DNA of 7,836 bases from JANLQX01 sp031406385 (GCA_031406385.1 JANOHI010000135.1:1-7836), one strand, 5' to 3'. Shown: positions 1 to 6,370, numbered from the stretch's first letter. The notes: generated by a model from the sequence alone, not told the origin. A program made the numbers and translations.

Positions 1-1225
1 CAAATACATCTGCCATTTCCCGGAGACCCGGGAGATTTGGTCGTTCGGCTCGGGCTACGGCGGGAACGCGCTGCTCGGGAAGAAGTGCTTCGCCCTGCGC
101 ATTGCGTCTGTCATGGCCCGCGATGACAACTGGATGGCCGAGCACATGCTCATCCTCGGCATCACCTCGCCGGCCGGCCGGAAGCACTACATCGCCGCCG
201 GGTTCCCCTCGGCGTGCGGCAAGACCAACCTCGCCATGCTCGTGCCGACCATCCCGGGCTGGAAGGTCGAGACCGTCGGCGACGACATCTGCTGGATGAA
301 GTTCCACACGGACGGACGGCTCTACGCGATCAACCCCGAGGCCGGGTTCTTCGGTGTTGCGCCCGGGACCGGCGAGGACACCAACCCGAACGCAATGGCG
401 TCACTGTCGGGCAACGCGATCTACACCAACGTCGCCCTGACCGAGGACGGCGATGTGTGGTGGGAGGGCATGACTGCCACCACCCCGGCGCGCCTCACCG
501 ACTGGAAGCACAACACCTGGACGCCGGAGTCCGAGGCACCGGCAGCCCACCCGAACGCACGCTTCACCGTTCCGGCTTCGCAGTGCCCGTCGATTGCCCC
601 CGAATGGGAAGACCCGGCCGGCGTGCCGATTTCGGCGATCCTGTTCGGGGGACGGCGGGCCTCGACGGTGCCCTTGGTGACCGAGTCTCTCTCGTGGGAG
701 CACGGCGTGTTCATGGGCGCCACCGTGGCGTCCGAGACCACTGCTGCGGCCGCCGGTGTGGTCGGCAACCTTCGCTTCGACCCGTTCGCCATGCTTCCCT
801 TCTGCGGCTACAACATGGCCGACTACATGCAGCACTGGCTCGACATCGGCACTTCGACGGACGCATCGAAGCTCCCGCGGATCTACTCCGTGAACTGGTT
901 CCGCAAGGACGCCGATGGCAAGTTCGTGTGGCCGGGTTACGGGGAGAACAGCCGAGTGCTCAAGTGGATCATCGAACGCCTCGAGGGCACAGCAGCGGCG
1001 GTCGAAACGCCGGTGGGCCACCTCCCGGCCCCGGGGGCCATCGACGTGAACGGTCTCTCGGTGTCCACCGACCATCTCGACGCGGCGTTGCGGGTCGATC
1101 CGGCCGAGTGGCTGGCCGAGCTCCCCAAGGTCGAAGAGCACTTCGCCAAGCTCGGCGATCACCTCCCCGAAGCCATGCGCACCCAACTCGCCGATCTGCG
1201 AACCCGCCTCACCGCCGCCGCCTGA
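1..1225 (+). CDS. pckG: Phosphoenolpyruvate carboxykinase (GTP), 5'-truncated by window edge
   Basis: Cytosolic enzyme that interconverts oxaloacetate + GTP and PEP + GDP + CO2, linking the TCA cycle to gluconeogenesis. The frame is open from base 2, so the ATG at 113 is internal, not the start. The residues before it (SFGSGYGGNALLGKKCFALR) are the conserved PckG substrate/Mn region. Visible motifs, in order: the GTP-PEPCK P-loop with its reactive cysteine (FPSACGKTN, codons near 205-231), VGDDICWM (metal/nucleotide-binding kinase motif 2), FGGRRASTVPLV, the ETTAAAAG segment, the FDPFAMLPFCGYNM block, and the NWFRKDADGKFVWPGYGENS block with guanine-site residues. About 407 residues are visible; the family is usually near 600, so roughly the first third lies outside the window. 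All motifs are intact, with no sign of decay. The ATP-dependent PckA family is excluded by these motifs. Followed by a long gap with a probable terminator. Identification is very secure. Confidence 0.98.
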   Translation, partial: KYICHFPETREIWSFGSGYGGNALLGKKCFALRIASVMARDDNWMAEHMLILGITSPAGRKHYIAAGFPSACGKTNLAMLVPTIPGWKVETVGDDICWMKFHTDGRLYAINPEAGFFGVAPGTGEDTNPNAMASLSGNAIYTNVALTEDGDVWWEGMTATTPARLTDWKHNTWTPESEAPAAHPNARFTVPASQCPSIAPEWEDPAGVPISAILFGGRRASTVPLVTESLSWEHGVFMGATVASETTAAAAGVVGNLRFDPFAMLPFCGYNMADYMQHWLDIGTSTDASKLPRIYSVNWFRKDADGKFVWPGYGENSRVLKWIIERLEGTAAAVETPVGHLPAPGAIDVNGLSVSTDHLDAALRVDPAEWLAELPKVEEHFAKLGDHLPEAMRTQLADLRTRLTAAA

Positions 1226-1232
1226 ACAACGG

Positions 1233-1323
1233 CTGGGAGAGAGTTGCCCCTCTGTCCGTTGACGCTGCGCCGTTCGCTCCACTCAACTGCTCGCAACACG
1301 AGTGACCTGAGACTGGGAGAGAG
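1233..1323. repeat. Direct repeat CTGGGAGAGAG, two copies 80 bp apart
   Basis: Identical 11-mers at 1233-1243 (eight bases after the pckG stop codon) and 1313-1323. The bases just before each copy are also alike (GG and GA), but the downstream sequences differ. The function is unknown. It may be an old local duplication or a pair of protein-binding sites; the purine-rich core also resembles a ribosome-binding site. Confidence 0.5.
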
Positions 1324-1338
1324 ATTCCATGCCACTGG

Positions 1339-1350
1339 CGTGGCGCCACG
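1339..1350. repeat. 12-bp perfect palindrome CGTGGCGCCACG
   Basis: Perfect self-complementary 12-mer in the spacer after pckG. It is too compact to form a good RNA hairpin because there is no loop, so a dimeric DNA-binding protein site is the more natural reading. With GC-rich sequence a chance origin remains possible. Confidence 0.35.
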
Positions 1351-1426
1351 ACGTCATGAGAATGGCCGAACGGCGTTTCGCGTTTCCCCTGGTCAGCGAG
1401 TGGCGCCGTTCTATTCTCCTTACAGG

Positions 1427-1477
1427 TTGCCCCAATATCTTGGGGCAAAACACCTCCCAACGCTGATGGGAGGTGTT
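1427..1477. terminator. Two abutting perfect hairpins, probable bidirectional/tandem terminator after pckG
   Basis: Hairpin A: TTGCCCCAA (1427-1435), loop TATC, TTGGGGCAA (1440-1448), 9 perfect pairs. Hairpin B starts at the very next base: AACACCTCCCA (1449-1459), 7-base loop, TGGGAGGTGTT (1467-1477), 11 perfect pairs. Neither is followed by a T-tract (CTCCCCC follows B), which is common for terminators of high-GC actinobacteria. It lies about 200 bp beyond the pckG stop codon, so it either ends a long 3' untranslated region or belongs to an undetected small transcript. Confidence 0.6.
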
Positions 1478-1593
1478 CTCCCCCGGAGCAGCGGACAGCT
1501 AAGCGGTTTGCCAGGGTTTCCTCGTGACCTCGACGACCCTGGGCGGGGACCTCCGAGCCTTGCGGCGGGCGGGCGAGCGATGCGCCAGTAACC

Positions 1594-2631
1594 TTGACGG
1601 CCGTGCCTGCCGCAAATCGCTACATCATTCCGAGCGAGTTGGATGGTGCGCGCCTCGACCGGGCACTCCGTCTTCTCATTGAGGGACTGGCCAAGAATGA
1701 CGCGTCGATGCTCATCGGCCGACGCCGCGTGAGGGTCAACGGCCGACCCGTCACATACGACTCGTGGGAGGTCCGCACGGGCTACGTGATCGAGATCAGC
1801 GGCGCCATCGCCACGAGCGCCAATGCCCACGTCTTCGATCCGAAGTGGATTCTCGTCGACGACGGCCAGCTCGTCGTCGTCGACAAGCCGACCGGGCTGC
1901 GTCCCGAGGAGCGCGGCGTGATCGACAAGGACAACCTGGTAACGCTCCTCAGCGATCACCTTGAGCAGCCGGTGGTGCCCGTGCATCGCATTGACCGCGA
2001 CACCTCGGGCGTAATGATGCTCGTCCGTAAGAGTGCGCCGAGGTCACTCCGCTCGGAGCTCGACACCGCGTTCAAGGGTCACGAAGTCACGAAGAACTAT
2101 GTGGCAGTCGTCGGCCTACCCCATCAGCTGAAGGCCGGCCGCCTCGTCGACTTCATCGGCCAGGACCGCGAGCATCGCGATCGGATGGCGGTTGTCGAAC
2201 GCGGAGGAGAACGTGCGGAGACGATCATCGAGCTCGGCGAAGCCAATGCCAAGCGCCAGCAGGTTCTGCTGTCGCCGGTGACGGGGCGGACCCACCAACT
2301 CCGAGTTCAGCTTGCTGCTCGCGGAGCTCCGATCCTCGGCGACCGGCTCTACGGCAGCAAGCCGGTCTCGCAAGCCGCATCGCGCTTGCTGCTACATGCG
2401 CGTCGACTGGAGATTCCTCCGGTCGGCGGGCACGACGCTCGCGTCTTCGAGGCCGAACTACCACGTGAACTTACAATTCTGGGCATGCCGGTCCATGAGT
2501 CTGGTGCGCACGAGGTCGACGGCGAGTCGCCCCGCCGCCCAGCCGGTCGGCCGAAGGGACCGGTCGCTCGAAAGGCGCCTCGCGAAACCAAGCGGGCGGC
2601 CGGTGAGAGAGCGGCGCGACGCAAGGCGTAG
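1594..2631 (+). CDS. RluA-family RNA pseudouridine synthase
   Basis: Predicted to isomerise specific uridines to pseudouridine in rRNA or tRNA. The 345 residues show an N-terminal S4-like RNA-binding segment (about 18-70: LDRAL..., then GRRRVRVNGRPV) and a catalytic domain (about 85-295). The latter has VDKPTGL (96-102), the RluA signature HRIDRDTSG (131-139, catalytic Asp134), GRTHQLRVQLA (231-241), ILGDRLYG (247-254) and LLLHARRLEIP (265-275). A very basic tail of about 40 residues (Arg/Lys/Pro/Ala-rich, 306-345) follows and is probably disordered and RNA-contacting. The specificity (RluA, RluC or RluD type) cannot be read from the sequence. Start: TTG at 1594 has no evident Shine-Dalgarno. 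GTG at 1603 is an alternative, and a TANNNT hexamer (TAACCT, 1589-1594) sits so that a leaderless message could begin there. The gene ends 20 bp from the convergent response-regulator gene. Confidence 0.93.
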   Translation: MTAVPAANRYIIPSELDGARLDRALRLLIEGLAKNDASMLIGRRRVRVNGRPVTYDSWEVRTGYVIEISGAIATSANAHVFDPKWILVDDGQLVVVDKPTGLRPEERGVIDKDNLVTLLSDHLEQPVVPVHRIDRDTSGVMMLVRKSAPRSLRSELDTAFKGHEVTKNYVAVVGLPHQLKAGRLVDFIGQDREHRDRMAVVERGGERAETIIELGEANAKRQQVLLSPVTGRTHQLRVQLAARGAPILGDRLYGSKPVSQAASRLLLHARRLEIPPVGGHDARVFEAELPRELTILGMPVHESGAHEVDGESPRRPAGRPKGPVARKAPRETKRAAGERAARRKA

Positions 2632-2651
2632 CCACCGACAACGCGCCGCTT

Positions 2652-3290
2652 CTACAGGCGTCGGTCGTTGGCCCACCGGGTCAGTTCGTAGCGGCTCGAC
2701 AGCTGCAACTTGCGCAACACCGACGACACGTGCGTCTCGATGGTCTTCACCGACAGCGTGAGCTGACGGGCGATTTCTTTGTACGCATAGCCGCGGGCGA
2801 TGAGCCGCAATACTTCTTTCTCCCGCTGCGTCAGCTGATCAAGCTCAGGATCCGACACCGTGTCGACAGCGAGGTTCGTCGAGAACGCGTCAAGCACAAA
2901 ACCGGCAAGCCGCGGCGAGAACACGGCGTCGCCATCCGCGACTCGTTCGATCGCGGCAGCGAGCTCTCCGCCACTGATCGTCTTCGTGACGTAGCCGCGG
3001 GCTCCGGCCCGAATGACGGCGATCACGTCTTCGGAGGCATCGGACACAGAAAGTGCGAGGAACTTCACGTCGGGCTCGCGCTCGTGCACCCGCGAGATCA
3101 CCGATGCGCCGCCACCACCGGGAAGGTGGACGTCGAGCAGGACGACCTGCGGGCGTGCACCGATGATGCCGACAACCGCGGAGTCGACGTCTGCGGCATC
3201 GCCCACGATCTGCACCGCGTCTGCCAATTCCGCGGCCACGCCCTTGCGGAACAGCTGGTGGTCGTCGACCAGGAACACGCGTGTCTTCAT
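2652..3290 (-). CDS. NarL/LuxR-family two-component response regulator
   Basis: Cytoplasmic DNA-binding regulator, partner of the kinase encoded just upstream. The 212 residues hold an N-terminal receiver domain (1-120) with acidic pocket Asp9-Asp10, phospho-acceptor Asp53 (VVLLDVHLP), switch Ser81 and Lys103 (GYVTK). A short linker leads to a LuxR-type helix-turn-helix (about 150-211: LTQREKEVLRLIARGYAYKE, then the recognition region SVKTIETHVSSVLRKL). All receiver residues needed for phosphorylation are intact. The ATG overlaps the kinase stop codon as ATGA (3290-3287), so the two are one operon with probable translational coupling. Gene order and overlap make the pairing strong. The likely targets are its own divergent promoter region and the PspC-type gene at 4807; that part is inference. 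The gene ends (TAG) tail-to-tail with the pseudouridine synthase gene. Confidence 0.96.
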   Translation of the reverse strand: MKTRVFLVDDHQLFRKGVAAELADAVQIVGDAADVDSAVVGIIGARPQVVLLDVHLPGGGGASVISRVHEREPDVKFLALSVSDASEDVIAVIRAGARGYVTKTISGGELAAAIERVADGDAVFSPRLAGFVLDAFSTNLAVDTVSDPELDQLTQREKEVLRLIARGYAYKEIARQLTLSVKTIETHVSSVLRKLQLSSRYELTRWANDRRL

Positions 3291-4663
3291 GCCTGTGCTT
3301 TCGTTGGTTCCGTGGCGGGATTGTCGAAGGATGCCCCCGCCGTCGCAACCGGCGAACGGGCGATGACAAGTTGCACTTCGGTTCCGTCTCCCGGCGCCGA
3401 CTTGACGGTGACACGCCCGCCATTTCGCTGCAACCTCCCGATGATGGAGTCACGCAAGCCTCGACGGTCAACCGACACTGCGGCCGGGTCGAACCCCTTG
3501 CCACGGTCACGAACGAACACGACGAGTTCACGCTCATCGACCTCGACGTAGACATCGGCCTTGTCTGCGCCCGAATGCTTGCCGGCATTGACCAGCGCCT
3601 CGCGGGTTGCGGCGAGCGCAATGCGTGCGGCGTCGTCGAGAGGTCCGTCGCCGACCAGAACGACATCGACGTTGATCCCGTAGGACTGCTCGACTTCTTC
3701 CGCTTCGACATCGAGCATCTCGCGGATTGAAAGCGGTCGACCGGCGCTCTGGTCCCCGTCGCTGAAGAGCCACGCTCGCAGTTCTCGTTCCTGACGACGA
3801 GCAAGCGCCTGGACTTGTTTCGGGTCGTCGGCCTTACGCTGAATGATGGCCAGAGTCTGCAGAACGGAGTCGTGGAGGTGAGCGGCGATGTCCGCCTTCT
3901 CTTCTGAACGGACTCGTGCTCGCCGCTCATCGCTAAGTGCGCGAAGCATCGAACGGCTCCACGGGAGAAGAATCACACCGAGACCGGTGACGAGAGCGAT
4001 GACCGCGAAGAACAGACCGGTCAGGGCGTTCAAACGACCGGCTCGAGAAACCACCCCGGCAAACCCACCAAAGACAAAGAGCCCTCCAATGGCGAACCGG
4101 ACCACCTGACCGCGCCACGGGGAAGTCCCGGTTCGGCTCAAGGCGTGTTCAACCGAGCGCCGGCCTTCGTGACTGATCATCGAGAAACCGATCGACACGA
4201 TCACGATCGTGGTGATCAGCCAGGTGGGAAAGGGCAGTCCGGTCTGCTGAATCAGGAGCAGGGATCCGAGCACGACTGCGCCGAAGGCCAACGCGGCGAT
4301 GGGGTCACCGGCGGCGTGCAGAACCGGAACGGACGCAGGGCGACCAACACCGGCGATTGGGGCATGAGTCGGGAGGATGACCCAGGCGAGAAGATACAGA
4401 ACGACCCCAACTCCGGACGCGAAGCCAAGCGCAACAAAAGCGATGCGAACGATCGACGGATCGACGCCGAGTCGCACCGCCAGTCCTGAGGCGACTCCGC
4501 CGAGCCACCGCTCCCCCGGTCCAGTCCGCTCGATGGCACTGAGCGGCCCCAGGGGAAGTTGGTGGCGAGTTGGCAGGTACGGGCGAGGAGGGCGCGTCGG
4601 TCCGGTGATCGGGGCGGGACCGTCGACGATGACCGGCAACGAGGCGGCGGGCTCGCTGGGCAT
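3287..4663 (-). CDS. PspC-domain sensor histidine kinase (HisKA_3/NarX-type)
   Basis: Inner-membrane sensor kinase of the two-component pair. Numbered from ATG 4663 (458 aa): a Pro-rich N-tail (1-45), a PspC domain (about 47-99: ERWLGGVASGLAVRLGVDPS, first hydrophobic helix, ending YLLAWVILP), four further hydrophobic helices (about 120-139, 145-163, 187-206, 212-234), a HisKA_3 dimerisation segment with phospho-acceptor His264 (HLHDSVLQTL), and an HATPase_c domain with N-box REALVNAGKHSGA (Asn359), G1 box DRGKGFD and a GLRDSIIGRLQRNGG lid/G2 region. No extracytoplasmic sensor domain is seen, so sensing should occur in the membrane or through the PspC helix. The frame is open upstream to an ATG at 4825, but that extension (Cys/Arg-rich, crossing the promoter and operator region) looks non-coding. 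GTG at 4702 is another option. No strong Shine-Dalgarno precedes 4663. The 4-bp overlap with the regulator gene marks an operon. Confidence 0.93.
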   Translation of the reverse strand: MPSEPAASLPVIVDGPAPITGPTRPPRPYLPTRHQLPLGPLSAIERTGPGERWLGGVASGLAVRLGVDPSIVRIAFVALGFASGVGVVLYLLAWVILPTHAPIAGVGRPASVPVLHAAGDPIAALAFGAVVLGSLLLIQQTGLPFPTWLITTIVIVSIGFSMISHEGRRSVEHALSRTGTSPWRGQVVRFAIGGLFVFGGFAGVVSRAGRLNALTGLFFAVIALVTGLGVILLPWSRSMLRALSDERRARVRSEEKADIAAHLHDSVLQTLAIIQRKADDPKQVQALARRQERELRAWLFSDGDQSAGRPLSIREMLDVEAEEVEQSYGINVDVVLVGDGPLDDAARIALAATREALVNAGKHSGADKADVYVEVDERELVVFVRDRGKGFDPAAVSVDRRGLRDSIIGRLQRNGGRVTVKSAPGDGTEVQLVIARSPVATAGASFDNPATEPTKAQA

Positions 4664-4684
4664 GGCGTCAGGAAGACGCGGTGG

Positions 4685-4711
4685 ATCGATGGGCCGGGGC
4701 ACCCTATCGAT
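4685..4711. promoter_or_regulatory. Putative kinase promoter: TAGGGT hexamer with two ATCGAT palindromes 21 bp apart
   Basis: Upstream of the kinase ATG (4663, minus strand) there is a TANNNT-type -10 candidate, TAGGGT, at 4706-4701, which would give a leader of about 30 bases. It overlaps one ATCGAT palindrome (4706-4711); a second copy lies at 4685-4690. Centre-to-centre distance is 21 bp, two helical turns, as expected for a dimer-of-dimers site. No good -35 is visible. ATCGAT is short and common in GC-balanced DNA, so this is tentative. Confidence 0.3.
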
Positions 4712-4758
4712 GATGACAGCCCGAACACCCTTGAAACGCCGGGATCGCCCCCAGCAAT

Positions 4759-4792
4759 ACCCTGACGACCCCGGTCGTCTCAGGGTCGTCTC
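4759..4792. promoter_or_regulatory. Operator-like direct and inverted repeats in the divergent PspC/kinase promoter region
   Basis: GGTCGTCTC occurs twice, at 4773-4781 and 4784-4792, start to start 11 bp, about one helical turn. The left part also forms an inverted repeat: ACCCTGA-CGACC (4759-4770), two central bases, then GGTCG-TC-TCAGGGT (4773-4786), interrupted only by a TC bulge. It lies between the divergent kinase and PspC-type genes and immediately before the GGGGGA ribosome-binding site (4793-4798) of the latter. A site for the neighbouring NarL-type regulator is the simplest reading; an RNA hairpin in the PspC leader that overlaps the start region is the alternative. A TTGAAA (4731-4736) upstream may be a -35 element, but no good -10 accompanies it. 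Confidence 0.5.
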
Positions 4793-4806
4793 GGGGGAAC
4801 ACCTGA

Positions 4807-6159
4807 ATGCATGGACGCCGCACACCCCGCACCATGGATGACGTGAAGACCGAGAAACCCAAGACTTCGGCTGATTCCCCGAAGAAGGCGAAGAAGCTGG
4901 AGGCCGAGGTCCCTGCCGAACGCCGCCTCTATCGCAGCCGGAAGAACCGGGTCTTCAAAGGTGTCGCCGGCGGCATTGGCGAGTACTTCGGCATCGACCC
5001 GGTACTCGTGCGCCTGGCGTTCCTGCTCACGTTCGCCATGGGAGGCGTCGGCGTTATTGCCTACATCCTCGCCTGGGTGCTGCTTCCCAAGCGGCCGAAG
5101 GGGCAGGTGGTGCCTCCGACGCCGCGGACGAGCGGGCTCGAGGTCCTGCACAACCGATCACTGGGCGTCTGGGTTCTCGTCGCCATCGGTACGGCATTCA
5201 TCCTCGACCAACTGAACTTGAACATCGCTGGTGATCGCCTCTGGCCGCTCCTGCTCATCGGCGGCGGGCTCATTGTCCTTATGCGACGACGTGATGCCGG
5301 CGCCGCCGCTTCCGAGCCAGCGATGTCCACGGCGACGGGTGGAACGTCCGGACGGTCAGTGGCCAGATCGTCGACGGCTGAATCGACCATGAGCATCTTC
5401 GAGGGCGGTCCGTCGCGGCGTGACCTGCAGGCCGAAGCGTTGGCCGAGCTGCATGACCCGGTGGTCGACGAGCTCGACCGAGCAGTCGCAGAACTGCGGG
5501 CCGAACGGCTCGGCTCGACGGTCACCGAGGTGATCGCTTCGTCACCGTCCCCGCCGCGGCGGCGCGGTCGCCGTGGCGCACCAAGGAGCATGCTGCATCG
5601 CCTGGTTCTCGGTTCCGTGCTGTTCATCGTGATCGTGACGTTGCTGACCGCCGCAGTCGGATTTCGGATCCTCGCCCGCGGCGTCGGTGAACGCCAGGTC
5701 GTCTACGTCGGGTCGCAGTCGTTCAGCCAAACCTTCGGCGCCGGGGAGTTGTCGGTCGACCTCACGCAGCTCAAGAGCAGCATTGACGGCGCGACCAGGG
5801 GCGAGATCTCTCTCGATTTCGGCCAAGTGACGGTTCTTCTGCCCTCGGGGTCAAACCGACCGACGGTCAACGTCACCACCCGCGGACGCGTTGTCGCCGC
5901 CCAGACCGGCTTCGACGGTTCAACGGAAGCGACGCTGTTCGGGTCACGCGTGAATCGGTTCGCCGGTTGCCCTGGCGCCGGCATCGTTGCCATCGATCTC
6001 ACCATCGTTGCCGGTGAGGTCGAGATCATCCCCGATACCGCTCCGTGCACTGGGGAGCTGTCCGGGCGATCCCCCGACCCCACCCGTCCGTCGACGGAGC
6101 TCACCGCACGGGCGACCATCCCGTCGCCTGACATCCCCGTGACCCCGACCGCCCCCTGA
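4807..6159 (+). CDS. PspC-domain membrane protein with C-terminal ToastRack-like (LiaF/DUF4097-type) domain
   Basis: Predicted envelope-stress membrane protein. Numbered from ATG 4807 (450 aa): a Lys-rich charged N-tail; a PspC domain (40-97: NRVFKGVAGGIGEYFGIDPV ... YILAWVLLP) with helix 1 (68-94); helix 2 (116-136); helix 3 with a LiaF-like WPLLLIGGG motif (144-160); a charged cytoplasmic linker (161-262) with an acidic helix and an Arg-rich patch (RRRGRRGAPR); and helix 4 (264-288). A beta-rich domain (about 298-412) follows, with repeating short strands such as GELSVDLTQL, GEISLDFGQVTVLLPSG and IDLTIVAGEVEIIP, typical of ToastRack/LiaF C-terminal folds, then a Pro/Thr-rich tail. Two cysteines (388 and 414) could form a disulfide. 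Start: GGGGGA (4793-4798) is well spaced for 4807; ATG 4834 is an alternative without a site. Divergent from the kinase and likely controlled by its regulator; it leads a two-gene operon. Confidence 0.9.
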   Translation: MHGRRTPRTMDDVKTEKPKTSADSPKKAKKLEAEVPAERRLYRSRKNRVFKGVAGGIGEYFGIDPVLVRLAFLLTFAMGGVGVIAYILAWVLLPKRPKGQVVPPTPRTSGLEVLHNRSLGVWVLVAIGTAFILDQLNLNIAGDRLWPLLLIGGGLIVLMRRRDAGAAASEPAMSTATGGTSGRSVARSSTAESTMSIFEGGPSRRDLQAEALAELHDPVVDELDRAVAELRAERLGSTVTEVIASSPSPPRRRGRRGAPRSMLHRLVLGSVLFIVIVTLLTAAVGFRILARGVGERQVVYVGSQSFSQTFGAGELSVDLTQLKSSIDGATRGEISLDFGQVTVLLPSGSNRPTVNVTTRGRVVAAQTGFDGSTEATLFGSRVNRFAGCPGAGIVAIDLTIVAGEVEIIPDTAPCTGELSGRSPDPTRPSTELTARATIPSPDIPVTPTAP

Positions 6160-6196
6160 ACCCTCACCCTCGACCCAACCAAAGGAAACGAACATC

Positions 6197-6358
6197 ATGA
6201 AACTCACCAACGTCCTCTTCTTCATCATCGGCGGCGTGCTTCTCATCGCCGGCATCGGCGCCCTGGCCAGCGTGGCGCTCCGTCTGCTGTGGCCTGCGCT
6301 CCTCCTCGGCGTCGGTGTGGCCCTGATCGGTAAGGCGGTCAAGTCGCCCTCGGCGTAG
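6197..6358 (+). CDS. 53-aa two-helix membrane protein, second gene of the PspC operon
   Basis: A short gene starting ATG 6197 and ending TAG 6358. A strong ribosome-binding site, AAAGGA (6181-6186), precedes the ATG by ten bases, the best in the window. The product is nearly all hydrophobic: helix 1 (about 5-24: NVLFFIIGGVLLIAGIGAL), a short turn with Arg29, helix 2 (about 30-46: LLWPALLLGVGVALIG), and a basic tail GKAVKSPSA. The second helix matches helix 3 of the preceding PspC-type protein (7 of 18 positions identical, including L-W-P and G-x-G), a pattern known from LiaF N-terminal/DUF5668-like membrane segments. It lies 37 bp after that gene with no terminator between, so it is co-transcribed. 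It may bind the PspC protein or the kinase in the membrane. Its function is unknown; that it is translated is likely from the RBS and the clean two-helix pattern. Confidence 0.82.
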   Translation: MKLTNVLFFIIGGVLLIAGIGALASVALRLLWPALLLGVGVALIGKAVKSPSA

Positions 6359-6370
6359 CCATTCCAGGTC

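Larger units (their letters stand above)
1226..1593. other. Non-coding spacer between pckG and the pseudouridine synthase gene (368 bp)
   Basis: No convincing gene is seen. The spacer holds two copies of CTGGGAGAGAG 80 bp apart (1233-1243 and 1313-1323), a 12-bp perfect palindrome (1339-1350), two abutting perfect hairpins (1427-1477), and a looser inverted repeat CCAGGGT/ACCCTGG with an 18-base loop (1511-1517 and 1536-1542). A 45-codon reading frame (1329-1466) has a Shine-Dalgarno-like GGGAGAG five to seven bases before its ATG, but it stops inside the second hairpin's loop and its peptide resembles nothing I know. A 115-codon frame from TTG 1244 to 1591 has the Arg/Pro/Gly-rich make-up and poor third-position GC of a chance frame. 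I searched for glycine and cobalamin riboswitch signatures and for tRNAs and found no complete set. Confidence 0.7.

Noticed and set aside
401..1282. 293-codon minus-strand frame opposite pckG
   Set aside because: Antisense of a fully conserved enzyme, Arg/Gly/His-rich, with no domain. It is a shadow of GC-rich coding.
1233..1400. Possible tandem glycine riboswitch (GGGAGAG twice, 80 bp apart, plus GCCGAA)
   Set aside because: The conserved GCCGAAGG-GCAA and CTCTCAGG parts of the aptamers are missing, and no glycine gene follows.
1325..1420. Possible cobalamin riboswitch (ATGCCACTGG)
   Set aside because: Only this one segment matches. The CCGGTG and GCCAGGA-ACC boxes are absent.
1244..1591. 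115-codon plus-strand frame from TTG just before the pseudouridine synthase gene
   Set aside because: Arg/Pro/Gly-rich make-up, weak third-position GC, rare AGA/CTA codons and two perfect hairpins inside it. It looks like a chance frame through a spacer.
2890..3930. 346-codon minus-strand frame across the kinase and regulator genes
   Set aside because: Another frame of two clear genes, Ser/Arg-rich, with no recognisable fold.
4664..4825. N-terminal extension of the kinase to ATG 4825
   Set aside because: The extension is Cys/Arg-rich, unlike the family, and would cover the operator-like repeats and overlap the divergent PspC start.
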